Shown here piece by piece: positions 11,304-23,900 of a stretch of 64,000 nucleotides of DNA. The notes beneath the pieces were generated by a model that was not told the DNA's origin, made no database searches, and saw only the letters and a list, made by a program, of their open reading frames with translations. The position numbers and the translations under genes were made by a program. The stretch comes from Gigantopelta aegis (lineage: Eukaryota > Mollusca > Gastropoda > Neomphalida > Peltospiridae): positions 88,828,602 to 88,892,601 of the forward strand of contig NC_054702.1 in NCBI RefSeq assembly GCF_016097555.1, in the 5' to 3' direction. Numbering within the stretch: position 1 is the first letter of the stretch; each line of letters starts with the position of its first letter.

Positions 11304-12146
11304 AATTACAGACTACGATCATCATTAATTATGACATTCTGAGTTTGTTCAGTTATTACAGAACCAAATACCACTACTTATGAACATTTTAATACTAACA
11401 TATTCTCTTTCCTTGATCAACTGTATGTACATATAGATAAATGCAGAGTTTTTGTTTATGAATTTAGTTCCATATTATGTTGTACAAATTGTGGTGAGGA
11501 CAAAAGCAGTTTGTGTATGCATAAAATTATGTATATCATGTTTCTATGCTTATTAGCTTTGAAAACACTTTTTTTTTTATTAGAATCTTAATTAATAACT
11601 AAAGGAATGACTTACCATAGGGTTTTTTATCACACAGTTAGCCAGTGTATTCATAATTGGTGGTTTATTACAGATTATAGATTATTGCCACTCCAAGCTT
11701 TTGAAAGCATATATAATGATAATACTAGTATACAGTACATGCAATAGAAAGTTATTATATAATTATAGAACATTAAACAAGGTTCAATTTTATTTTAATG
11801 TTTACTCCCTCATGAACTATTTTTCATCTGTCGAGTTGATAATTGGCAATGATACTTATTTCACAAGAACATAACTGGATTAAAATTAATATAAAGAATG
11901 GAAATCAACAGCATATGTACTAAAATCCAACGAGTGTGTGACAGTCATAACTGCAGAGACCCATTACTTCCTACCGATAAAAACTAAAATGTTTCGACCT
12001 TTAGTATTAAAATGCATGTTATGTTTTTCACTCTGCTTACAAGTGCTTCAGTGAATGTATTCGATTTTACCCGATGCATGTATCCAAATTTGTGTTTGTC
12101 TCTCTCTCTCTCTAACACACACACACATTTTACATGTGGTTATTGG

Positions 12147-12350
12147 GGGGGGGGGGGGGGGGGGGGGGGGGTGGCGAGTGCCTGGATTAAATGTGGTAGA
12201 GGGGTGGGTGTCTGGTTTAAATGTGGTTATTGAGGGGGTGGGTGCCTGGTTTAAATGTGGTTATCGAGGGGGTGGGTGCCTGTTTTGGATGTGGTTATAG
12301 AGGAAGTGGGCATCTGGTTTAAATGAGCTAAGTGAGGGGTTGGGGTGTCA
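12147..12350 (+). repeat. G homopolymer followed by a ~33-bp minisatellite
   Basis: A run of about 25 G (12147-12171) leads into about five units of GAGGGGGTGGGTGCCTGGTT type separated by TAAATGTGGTTAT. The Gly- and Val-rich frames here are artefacts. The G-tract could form quadruplex DNA, which is inference. Confidence 0.85.
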
Positions 12351-13895
12351 TTTGCTTGGTTTGGGTGTACACCATATTAACCAGTAAAATTATTCAACCA
12401 GCAGTTGCCTTTCAAAAACCATAGAACTAATTTCTGACATTTTCAAAATAAAGAACCATGGTAGGCTGGATTTTTGTGCAAGGTTTGAAAGTTTTTGTTG
12501 TGTCCCCAGGTGATAAACACTCACTAAGACACTGAATATACAGGGTATATTTTTATGTTTTGAGAAAAATGTCAACCATTATTACCGCTAGTAGGAAAAA
12601 ACAAGGTCAAGCACATTTCAGAGATTAATTAAAAACCATGTAAAAATATTTTTTTACTATTAAACCGAGATTGAAAGAGTTACACTGTAAAATATATCAG
12701 ACAGACATCATTCATTTTCAAGTTTGCCGATTGGTGAGCTTTCTTACAAGTGAATCTGTTATATCACATGTAATGATATTCTTATCCATTTATATTGGCG
12801 TCATATATTTTTCTATGCTCATAGTCCTGAGTACATAGCAAACATGATTTCTTGTTAGTTTTGCAACAACCCTACACCTTTTTTTAATTCTCCTCCCCAC
12901 CCAAAAAAAATGCTGATACATTGTCTCGGTGTAATGCTTGATTTAGAGTAATCAGGATAAATTATAAAGTAAATATTTTTAACCTGCATAATTGTTAACC
13001 TGTGGATAATGGCATACATAGAGAAATACATCAGTGGTCGTTACATACCGTTTATCTTAGGAGTTGTTTTAAAATGCGAGTTTGATATGTTTTTAAACGA
13101 GTTGTAAAGTAAATGGTATCTTAACAGAAACGTATGTATTATTCAAATTTTTTTACATATCCTCAAATACCAGGTTTTAACGTTATTTGCAGCCGTTGCA
13201 TTTACACGTCAGACAAATGATTGTCAGGTTAACTATACGTCAGTGTTATAGATTTCTTTTGTGCTGTTTTTCATTGGATGTATGACATTGGTGACCTGAT
13301 CATCACCCAGTCGTATGTTTTGAAATCGTACACAAGTGTGTTAACAAAAATAATGAAGGATGTTCTCACCAACGGGTGTGTAAGAAATGTATTTTGATGT
13401 AAGAAATGTATTTTGATTGAATTATGGATAGGGACATTGTTAAGCCGGTGTGCCCAAGTAGCCTAGTCTGTACATGAACATATGTATATGGAGTGCAATA
13501 TGTACAATGCAGGCATGTATTGTACATAAACAGATGCTGGGTATTAGAGGCTGATTGCAAAATCACCAAATATAAATTAAAGTGGACTTGGTCAAAAGTG
13601 TTGTATCAAACGACTAATGCTTGTATTTTAAGCATGTGTACATGTAATCTGTTTCTGGACAGATGCAGTATAAGATGTGAAATATATTAGATGTTTTACG
13701 CATGTGTGATAGGACTACACAACGCACATGTAGGTGATGTACGAAATATAACCAGCTTTTCAGGTATATGTAGGCAAATAGTCTGTACATATACTAGAAT
13801 GCGAGATGTTGTATAATATAATCTGTGATCATATTTTTGATGTGCCATTGCAAAACAAGTGATTTGTACATAACATATTTAAATATTGTTATATG

Positions 13896-13952
13896 TATAT
13901 ATATATACATATATATGTATATACACACATATATATATATATATATATATAC
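13896..13952. repeat. (TA)n-rich microsatellite
   Basis: Alternating TATATG, TATACA and (TA)n for about 57 bp just upstream of an AATAAA hexamer. Confidence 0.85.
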
Positions 13953-14164
13953 ACAGAAGTGAACATGTGTGAGTTAGAAGAACTGTATCACAATAAATTG
14001 TTTTAATACACTTTTTTGTTCTCTTTGTTCGATACTTATTTCAGTTATTTAATGATTAACCACCAATATTTTTTCATTTATGGTAGTATGAACTGGGTAA
14101 ATGGCTGTATACTATACATGCTCACAGGGGAGTTGTCCCCCCTCATTCATAGACAACTTTGGGT

Positions 14165-14352
14165 GGGACGTAGCCTATAGGCTATTTCTCATTCAAGCCA
14201 GTGCACCACGAATGGTATATTAAAGGCTGTGGTATGTCGGGGATGGTGCATATAAAAGATCCCTTACTATTAACGGCGGAAAATGTAGCAAGTTTCCTCT
14301 AAGACTTCGTCAAAATTATCAAATGTTTGACATCCAATAGCCAAAACAAACC
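14165..14352 (+). mobile_element. SINE type A, internally deleted
   Basis: The head starts with GGGACGTAGCCTA but most of the tRNA-like part, including the B-box, is missing. Core (CCAGTGCACCACGAATGGTA, GGTGCATATAAAAGATCCC) and the beginning of the tail (GACATCCAATAGCC) remain. Confidence 0.75.
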
Positions 14353-14528
14353 TTTTTTCAGACAACTTGCATGAAAAGAATATTTGGTCAAGCCTTAGGT
14401 ATCCGACTGTTATTATATTGCAAAGCATACACACATTAGCTTATGTGGCAACTGGGTAAAACTTATTTTTTTACCATTTTGCAAGAGACAAAGAAAGTAG
14501 ACCATGCAACACCATTCTACTAAAAAAA

Positions 14529-14646
14529 AAAACCAATGGGCCAGATTTACAAAGCCGGTTTATGTTTAACACACATGTAACTACATACATTTACAATACT
14601 TAACCACCTGCGTTAAAGAAAAACGGGCTTTGTAAATTCGGCCCAG
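14529..14646. mobile_element. Palindromic MITE (GGGCC.GATTTACAAAGCC ends)
   Basis: About 118 bp with the ends GGGCCAGATTTACAAAGCC and the inverse of GGCTTTGTAAATTCGGCCC. Shorter or diverged relatives lie at 28732-28839 and 39125-39200. Noncoding. Confidence 0.7.
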
Positions 14647-14675
14647 TAAGTTAACCACTTGAACTTTGAAATATT

Positions 14676-14936
14676 CATTTCAACTTATTTTCGTGCTTAT
14701 ATCAAATTAAGGTTCAAGCACACTGTCTTGGGCATACACCTCAGCTTTTTGGGCTGTCTGTTCAGGACAATGGGTTATTTGTTAGTGGTTAGTGAGAGAA
14801 GAGGGTGTAGTGGCCTTACACCTACTCATTGTGCCCTTAAGAACACGCTCTGGGTTGGAGCCGGTACCGGGCTGCGAACCCTGTACCTACCAGCCTGTTG
14901 TCCAATGGCTTAACCACTGTGCCACTGAGACCGGCA
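14676..14936 (-). mobile_element. SINE type C with an 11-bp target duplication
   Basis: Minus-strand copy with head, B-box-like GGGTTCGCAGCCCGG and tail. Perfect direct repeat TTTGAAATATT at 14665-14675 and 14937-14947, which proves target-primed insertion. Confidence 0.92.
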
Positions 14937-14954
14937 TTTGAAATATTATAAGTT

Positions 14955-15278
14955 AAGGAAGGAAATGGTTTATTTAACGATGCACTCAACACATTTTATT
15001 TACAGTTATATGGTGTCGGACATATGATTAAGGACCACACGGATATTGAAGGAGGAAACCCGCTGTCGCCACTTCATGGGCTACTCATTTCGATTAGCAG
15101 CAAGGGATCTTTTTATATGCACCATCCCATAGACAGGATAGCACATACCACGGCCTTTGATGCATCAGTCTTGGTGCACTGGCTGGAGCAAGAAATAGCC
15201 CAAGGAGCCCACTGACAGGGATCAATCCCAAACCGACCGTGCATCAAGTGAGTGCTTTACCACTGGACTAAGTCTCGC
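14955..15278 (-). mobile_element. SINE type B, near full length
   Basis: Minus orientation. It carries the tail specific to B (AAATGGTTTATTTAACGA, ATATGGTGTCGGACATATG, the complement of the CGACAGCGGGTTTCCTCC type), the core shared with A and D, and a type-A-like tRNA head (complement of GTGGTAAAGCACTC). Directly followed by a run of about 20 C (15278-15298). Confidence 0.88.
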
Positions 15279-15298
15279 CCCCCCCCCCCCCCCCCCCA
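15278..15298. repeat. C homopolymer run
   Basis: About 20 C abutting the head of the SINE B copy. Confidence 0.9.
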
Positions 15299-15803
15299 TT
15301 ATAGTTAACTACTCAAGGGGTGCAAGAAGGGGAGCAGCTCTCATTTGATCTCAGTAGACTGGCAACACACTACAGGATATGGCTTTTAAATCTATAGACT
15401 AGAATCATCCCAATTTTCACACCATAATGGGTTGGATGCTCTTTCAATATTGCATAACTGAACAGTAAAATCAACTCTACTTCCAACAAAAGAAAAGAAA
15501 AAAAAAGGGGGGGGGGGGAAAAAGACTTTTTAATGGAACTCTTATTTATTGCCTACAGGCCACTCTTTAGCTGAAATAGTGGTACAATTCCTTAAGGTGA
15601 AGTGCAGTTCATTTGCAGTCTCTTTATGTTACAGAGCAAAAAATTACATACTGACAAAAAAATTCCAAACATCGATACATCTTTTAATCAGACTACCTGA
15701 ACCCAGTAAGAATGTCATGGGGGTAGCAACAAAAAGCTTAGATACGGCCATATGGGAGGACCAGTTTTCTATTTGTATTGAATGTGTCACCTTTATATCA
15801 AGA

Positions 15804-15838
<35 letters not shown>

Positions 15839-15862
15839 TTTTTATTATTATTATTATTATGT
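15804..15862. repeat. (GTA)n and (TTA)n microsatellite
   Basis: About eleven AGT/GTA units followed by TTATTA units. Confidence 0.9.
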
Positions 15863-15869
15863 ACTACCC

Positions 15870-16012
15870 GTCTGTGGGAACATGCATATAAAAGATCCCT
15901 TGATAATTAATGGAAAAATATAGTGTGTGTCAAAATTACCAAATATTTGATATTAAATGACCAATGATAAATTAATATACTCTAGTGGTGTCATTAAAAA
16001 AACACTTACTTT
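15870..16012 (+). mobile_element. SINE type A, 5' truncated
   Basis: Core end (CATGCATATAAAAGATCCC) and type A tail (AAAATTACCAAATATTTGAT, CTCTAGTGGTGTCATTAAA). Confidence 0.75.
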
Positions 16013-16538
16013 CATCATTAAACACAACAAAAATAGCACGATAATGAAATTTATTACAAATGCAAATAAAGGATCGGTACCTTGGTATGGGTACTTTAAA
16101 CTCCTTAAAGTTTATTCTTTACTATAAATAATGGAACAATTTTTTCAAACTGGCAACAAATACATCAAACTCGCATTGTTCAAATAAAGTAAACTGTTAT
16201 TTCATTATTACTAATAAATCTAATAGGCTTAATGTTAATATAAGGGTATACTAGAAATAATTTTAAACTAATTACAAATATACACTTTATTCCAAAATAT
16301 ATGGAAGGCACATGAAGAGATTTCTACAACATTCACTTTCATAAACATTTGTATGTATATACATGTACATATACATATACATTATCACAACTGAAGTTCA
16401 CAAGATGTCAACAGGAGGGGGAAAAACTTCAAACTTTTGATTAAAAGAAAATACAGTACAATGCATGCATGTATTTGAGACCAAATTTAATGAATTAAAT
16501 AGAGCAATTAAGCCTGTATAAAATAGAGATGTAATGTC
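16013..16538. other. Intergenic, nothing recognised
   Basis: AT-rich sequence between two SINE copies, with a short TACATA/TGTATA stretch at about 16350-16382. No credible coding frame and no clear inverted repeat seen. Confidence 0.5.
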
Positions 16539-16551
16539 AGTACTGTGGTAA

Positions 16552-16812
16552 ACCGGCCTCAGTGGTATCGTGGTTAAGCCATCGGACACAAGGCTGGTAA
16601 GTATAGAGTTCGCAGCCCAGTACTGGCTCCCACCCAGAGCGAGTTTTACAGACTCAGTGGGCAGGTGCAAGACCACTACACACTCTTCTCACTAACCACC
16701 ACCAACTAAACCACTGTCCTGGACAGACAGCCCAAATAGCTGAGGTGTGTGTCCAGAACAGTTTGCCTGAACCTTAATTGGATATAAGCACAAAATTAAT
16801 TTGAAGAAAGAA
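16552..16812 (+). mobile_element. SINE type C with a 13-bp target duplication
   Basis: Complete plus-strand copy: head ACCGGCCTCAGTGGTATCG, A-box-like GTGGTTAAGCCATCGG, B-box-like GAGTTCGCAGCCC, body CTGTCCTGGACAGACAGCCC, tail TTAATTGGATATAAGCAC. Direct repeat AGTACTGTGGTAA at 16539-16551 and 16813-16825. Confidence 0.93.
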
Positions 16813-17321
16813 AGTACTGTGGTAATGAATCACAGCAACACAGTTAACTTCCTGATTCTATGGACAAGGGTTTGGAATGCAGTCAACATTTGCCATTACG
16901 GTTTATATGTTAGATTATTTCTTTCCATTACTATACCATTGGTTTATCAACCATGGGCCATTATTCAAAGGTTAGTTAGCTTAACCAGTGGTCAACAGAA
17001 ATGTTCAAAACCAAGCACTGAATCAATACAAATAATAATTGAAGACGTAATGTAAAAAGTTGATTTAGATCAAAGGTATCAATTTGTACATAATCAAATC
17101 TAAAGTTTATTTTGTATTGGTGCAATATTAATAAGTAGATACAAGTAGATGAAATATATTAAGACTAACCCAGGGATTAACTTAACTGCTTTGAACAACT
17201 GGGCCCAAATGTTAGCATACATGTATCTGGAATTGAGCTACTACATAATAATAATTACTGAAATCATAAAGTGAAAGCTAGTTACACTACAAGTCACAAC
17301 AGGAAATGAGGGGGAAGGATC

Positions 17322-17654
17322 AGGCTCGGTCAGTAGAGTGTTTGTCCAAGGTGCTTGCATCAAAGTTTGTTTTGTTTAACGACATCACTAGAGCACATTG
17401 ATTTATTAATCATCAGCTATTGGATGTCAAGGAACTCATTCTCCAACCGAGTTTGTTCCCCATTCCAACCAATGCACCAGGACCGATATATCAAAGGCCA
17501 TGGTATGTGCTGTGCTGTAAGGAAAAATACATATAAAAAGATTCCTTAGTAATAATGGAAAAATGTAACAGGTTTTATTTGAAGACAATTACCATTAGCA
17601 TAATTATGATTAATAAATCAATGTCCTCTAGTGTTAAACAAAGCAAGTTTTAAC
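17322..17654 (+). mobile_element. Composite of SINE pieces (type D head, inverted A tail, A core and tail)
   Basis: 17322-17363 resembles the D head (GGTCAGTAGAGTGTTTG). 17364-17430 is a type A tail in minus orientation. 17456-17654 is a type A core and tail in plus orientation. The two A tails face each other as an inverted repeat, so at least two insertions or a rearrangement are needed. Confidence 0.7.
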
Positions 17655-17993
17655 AGGATATCTATATGTCACACTAACATAAAATTACTGGCTTGCACTG
17701 CTGGCTGCCTGATTTTTTTTTCAATATCTCCATAAGCATACTGTTTGTACTCTCATGAAAATACTGGTAATTGTGAATGGCCTATTAATACATTGAATTT
17801 GTTGTTTCAACTAGAAAGTTATTTTCACTGGTCTAATATAGTTTTTCAAACTTTGAACAACTATATAGACACGGTTTCACTTATAGGTTTGTCCTTCAGA
17901 AGTCAATTCCTCTACAGAATTATTAAAGTCAGATTAAAAAGTTGTTGTTTTTTCTTCTAAAGAAAGTGCTTTAACTTCGCAATGTGCAGTAGT
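17655..17993. other. 3' flank of homeobox A
   Basis: AT-rich, no gene seen. The 3' UTR of the minus-strand homeobox gene must lie here or below. A minus-strand AATAAA exists near 17107, but its use is not established. Confidence 0.4.
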
Positions 17994-20900
17994 CTATTCA
18001 ATATGATGCAAAGAAACTTCTTCTATGTATTGCTCAAAGGAATTTGCTTCATGGCCTGGCCAATCTGAATTGATTTTCTCACATTCTTGTGTAGAGACCT
18101 GCTCAAGGAATTGCTGGAGAGCGATTTGTTCATCCTGCTGTAAATGAGCTAGCTCGTGGTGTGGATGAATAGTATCAACGAGGTGCAAGGAAGATTCATC
18201 ATCTTGTTGCATGGCAGCTTGTTCAATGTGCTCTTGCAAAGGTTGGTGTTCTAGTGAAGGAGCTTCTTCATTGTTATTTTGCAAAGGAGTTTGTTCATAG
18301 TGTAATTGCAATGCTTGTTCACATTTTTGCAAACAAGATTGTTCACAATGTTTTAGTTGAGAAGCCTGTTCTTGGTGATCTTGTTGCATACAGCCATGTT
18401 TGGGTTCTACTGTATTTACACGTTTCAACGACATATCATCAGTCCCTGATGTCAAATCAGGACAAAATGGCACGTCTTGACTGAGATTCATAGAGTTTTC
18501 AGCAACTCCACTTTGTTGAACAACAGTGTTGGGTGCAGGAGTCAACAACTGATAACCTGGAAGCAGAGTGCCGTTTGGAAACAAGGCAGATACAGGAACA
18601 GCCTGTCTCAAAGCATTATTTGACACACACATATTACTTTGTGGAAAGATGTTTTGCACAACTGGATCAACTGCCAGACATGTTCCCAGGTTTTTAGAAT
18701 GCTGAGCATTATTATTGAAAAAAGAACCAGACTGAAATGAACTGCTGTGAATTGGATTCAGAAAACTATTCACATTATTATTCAAAATAACTTGATTCCC
18801 AGGTAGTGTAGGCTGTGTGAAAGTTGTGTTTAAGACTGGAACATATACGAGACATGGAGTGATGTTCTTTTGATCATGTATGGCAGATGGCGAACACCTT
18901 TGAGCATCAGGTGAACACAAGATGGTATTTGTACGGAGATGTTTTGCTTTGTCAACCAAATGGATTTCAGCTGCAGAATCTTCACCATTCTCATTTACAG
19001 AACATTTCTCATTTGTCCGTTTTTGAATGTCACATCCTCCCTCCACAAGTGCATTACTTGTGAAGTTATGATTACCATTTTGCAGCAGATTGTTGTTAAC
19101 ATCCCTCTGTGAGCAATCTGTATCATCGTGTTCAACATGTGTCTGTGTCTTTTCAGTCTCACAATTCAACAGGTTTGAATTCGGTAAATTACCAGTATTT
19201 ATTAAATGATCTGCTTGGTCCTGTAAATGTGTATTAGGTTTTACCATAGTACAAGTGGATACATTTTCACTTGCTATCATCTCCAATGCTGAGCTTTCTG
19301 TACTGTTGACTATAGTTACACTCTGTGACATGGTATTTAAAGAATTTTCCTCAGGAATAACAGTTTGTATCAGATTTTCTACTGATGTTTGTGCAGTCTC
19401 TTGATGACAAGAAATCACTCTCTTGTTTTGTTGTGCATCCATACTAGTGAAACCAAAGCTACCAGAATGGTTTACCTCTAAGAATGCATCACCAAAACAG
19501 TTCTGTTGATCCAATGATTCTGAATTATTATTATTTGAAGCATTTGCCATTGATATATTGTTATTAATACATGGTAGAATACTAGCAGTATCACTTGCCA
19601 GTGGCTCCCCATGGCTAGATTCCAGATCAGTTTGCTCATTCTGTGTGGCATTATCAGATTTTGATGGATCACAATAGTTATCCTTCCTATTACTTGTGGA
19701 TAAATCTATTGGCACAGTCTGATCTTTCCGTGTCACAAACCCATCACACAAACCAACAGGTTGTATGAATTGTGCAGAATAAAACCTTGGTGGTAGTAAA
19801 TACTGATATGATGGGTAATAGTTTTGCAAATGAGGCTGGGGATGATTCACGCTGGAAGATAAATCAGTTATAACATTTGGATATGTCACAGGAGAAACAA
19901 CCACGGAAGGAATCAACAATGGTGATGGAACAGCACTGGCATAAAGTGGGAACATACCTGAAGAATTAAACCATTTAGAACTTTTAGTTGTTGAAATATT
20001 TCTAGTACTAGGACTGTCTTGTGTAATTGCAGCATTAATGTGAATTGGTGCATTCTGAGTATTAACCTTTGTGTTGCCACAAGAACAGTTTGAATTTACC
20101 CATCCACTTTTTCTTGCAAGGTGATGTCCATCAATGTCCAAGTAGATATTGGATGCATCAGAATTACAGCTTGACTCGTCAATGATCGAAGATTTGTGTT
20201 TTTTCAAAGGAGGAAGCCTTATTTTGCACCGACAATTGCAAGGTGTTGTTTTGGAGAAATCTGTACTTTTCATTTTATTGTTACTTCTTTCTTTCTTCAA
20301 ACGAGATCTCTTGTTTGCAAACCATGTCTGAAAAGTAAATCAACATATTACCGTATATCTTCGCCTGTAAGTCGATCTCGGCTATAAGTCGAGTCCCTAA
20401 TTTCAAGCCCTGAAAACTTATTTTTTTATTGACCCGTTTATAAGTCGACCCATGAAAAACTACTTATAAATATTGAAATATTTCTTATTTTCAGCACATG
20501 AGAACAATAATATTTGAACAAAAGAAAATTATTTTACAAACTTCAGTTTTCACGTTTTGTACATCGCAATATGATCAGACTATTCCAATCAAACTATCAT
20601 TATTGCATAGCATCAAAACAAAATATTCCCTTAGAAGAGAGTGAAAGCTGTTTGACTGTTACTGTATAGTACTGTACAGATGGTTTTGTGCACAGACAAC
20701 AACTTTATTTATAAACACTGACAACAGATCACTACGATAAAACTGAAAGTATCACGTTTTGCCGCCATATTAATACATGTAAGGAGGATAACTCTGGAAA
20801 GTACACTGGTTTTTGTACCAAATGATGTGTGTCCCTATTGCTCTAGATAAGTGAACTGCAGAGATCAGTCTATTTTAAGGGAAAGCTTAGTAATATTCAT

Positions 20901-23900
20901 GAAGTTAATCACCGCCAAAACATTGTTTGAACAACCATTAATGCCAGTGACCAGATTTCAAAATAAACTCAGGCAACAGGTAGTTAGTATTGTTTACATT
21001 TTTACTATTAGTTATGACTGTTAATTTAACTAAGTGGATTGTTGTCTTGGCATGTGAGTGAGATCGTACGCCTTTTCGCATAACCAAAACTGTTCTAATG
21101 CCAAAAAAAATAGGTTATAAAAAATAAATGTGTCAAATTAACATATTTGAGTATAAATACATGGCATACTTCAATAATAAAACTTGTAAAATAATCCCCA
21201 AAACAGTAATATTTTTTGGTGAAATTTTTTTACCCTCTTATAAGTCGACCCCCCAAGTTATAAAATAATTTTTGGGTGAAAAAAATTCGACTTATAGGCG
21301 AAGATATACGGTATGCAGTAAACAAATACCAAGGTACAATATTAGTTATTATTACCTATATGGTTAAAAATATTATGGTACATATCAAAATGATATGTCC
21401 CATGTTTAGGGTAGTTTCACTGTATAATCATTTATCCCCAGAAACCCTACATCAATGACCTCTGGATTCATGTCTGCTGAAAAGAGGAGAAAGCAAGATT
21501 TCTCCTCATTTAGTATGTCATAATTATAATAATAATAAAAATGTTTTTTTAATTAAAGTAACCAACTTGTCAAAGTAGAACTCATTATTTTTAGTAGATG
21601 TTTTTCCCCATTTCACAAAATGTTTTGTTTTTTTAATTATTAAATAGGTTCAAATTTGACCAGTCAATGAGTTCATTTGTCATAGCTATAACCAGTCAAT
21701 GCACCAGAAAATACTACATAATTAATTTATTTATATATAAATAAAATAGTGGCCGGGCTACAGTCTGAACAAAACTGTATCAATAGCCCAATTAACCTAT
21801 GGAATGTGGAATTAACTCACCTTTAGTCTGGCTTTGGACACCCCAGTTTTTTGTGCAACTTCATGCAAGATGGCCGAATCTGGATATATGACTTTCTTGA
21901 AAAGGTTTTCAAACACTTCCACTTGTTGTTTTGTAAATGGGATTCGACGTTTTCTCATCAGTCCAAGTTGATAGCAGAGAAATTTTGATCTTGATTTGCT
22001 TGTTTCACTCTCGTTTCCCGATGAATACATTTGTTTTCCATATTGAATGTCTGTAATTATATGAAATGTCCAGATTAACTAATTCATTCAGTTTTTATTG
22101 CCATATTGTCAGTTTATAAAAAAAACCACCTTAGAAAATACATGTGATATTCTGAGATCTGTAAAAAGAAAAATGTTTGATACCATATATTTCTCTCTCT
22201 ATCATTTGGTAATAAAATACTAGATAGCTAATCATTTGTTGGAGAACAATATAGGCATGACTGGCTGCATTTTACTTCATAAATAAAAATGATATTTATT
22301 GTTTTGAAAACATTAGATACACATGTAACTCTTGATAAACACAGCCCCTCCTTCCCTTATAACATTTCCTAAGACATCCCCTGAGCATTATGCAGTTCTT
22401 CACATCCGAGGTGCCAGATCGTACTTGCACACCCAAGCACAGCATGATTTCATCTGAGAAGCTTTTTTTATGGTCCACCTAAACATGGTAACAGTACACC
22501 ACCTGCCAATTGTTTAAACAGAAGCTGGTTTAACCCTAGGCAGCCCCAGTATGTGATACTCACTTGTGATCCTTTAAATTTATAGGGATTTATCTAGGAT
22601 TTTTGCCACACGGGACCCATGTCAGACAGGATTGGGAAAATCAGTTCAGTAAATCATACATGCAGAAAGTACTCGCCCACTTGTGAGTAAAATTTGTGAC
22701 AGATGAGTTAAAAAATGCAACTACTAGTCCCAACGGGTGATCCATCTTTTTCTGATGACCGTAGCCTTGTCAGAATTCCAAACAATTCAAACAAACTGTT
22801 CAGAATTATGACTAAATACAGGAGTCAAATTTGGCAAATTGGAGGGCAAGACCATTTAACTTGAACTGATCATGTTTAAGTATGATGGCCAATTAGTAAC
22901 ATGCAAAAAATAATTCAGGACATTGGGGCATATTAAAGGTATACTGTCACGGATTTAAGGACCTTATTTATCTAAAAATGGATAATAAAAAAAAAATAGC
23001 ATTAATTGTTGGAAAACAAATCTGGCTATCGCATCACTTTAACTGATCCATGATGGAATGAAATCCATGTCAACCCTCTCAGCAATTTTAGTTTTTGAAT
23101 TATGGACCATTGCCATAATTCAATGTTTTACAAAAGATCATTAATAAATGGAGTATGGTGGTTATGAAGATGGTTGAATGAAGTACATTTAAGGACAAAT
23201 CAAATAATTTTTGTTCAGGTAATATTTTGTTAGACCATTAAATAGATCAGTGGTCTGTGACAATATGCCTTTAATAAGGCACTGTAGCAATTTGCTGCAT
23301 GGCAGCCATTAAATTTGAGCACTGTAAATACACAACAATATATGTATCACATTGACAATAGACGGCTTCAGAATTACGAACTGCGCAAACGAAAAATTCC
23401 GGAAACTGAACCAGTCAAAGGTCAGTACTACCTAGAAATGGCTTGTTTACACTGAAAGAATGTTGCCGGTGTGTTTGAATCTACAGATCATTCTGTTAAT
23501 AATAATTTTCAGGATGTAACTTGAATTTTGTAAATCTATATGAAAGAAATGTGAAAACTGTCTTTTCCAGAATATTTCAAAATATTATTGTTTTTGTTAA
23601 TCAAGGTTTGGGGGGGGGGGGCTTGATTTCATTTTGCAAAGAAATTTGATAATTTTCAGTGCCACTTTCTTTTGGGAAAGGGCCTATGTTCAGACCGACA
23701 GAACTCTTGAATAAATCCCTGATTTATGTTCCTCGAGTGTCGTAAATGTCCCAAGAGAACGATTACAAACCCTTCAACCTAAGTCTTAGTGGATATGCAG
23801 CTTAATGCATGAATTAAACATCAGCCTCATTGATGGTTTTAGATTTATTTGTGTGTTGAAATTATTTCATGTAAGTCCCTATATTTCAACACTTCAGTCC

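Larger units (their letters stand above)
9119..14160. other. Convergent intergenic region / possible long ATG2 3' UTR
   Basis: No gene is visible between the ATG2 stop and the SINE at 14165 apart from the repeats listed separately. AATAAA hexamers on the plus strand at 10712-10717 and 13992-13997 are possible poly(A) signals; which one ATG2 uses cannot be told. TA-rich simple sequence occupies 13896-13952. All frames over 60 codons here are low-complexity or overlap repeats. Confidence 0.6.

Noticed and set aside
15024-15215. Recurrent frames beginning MHHP-DRIAHTTAF (also at 36333, 41511, 60190, 62451, 63565)
   Set aside because: All are translations of the same SINE core and head, not a protein family.
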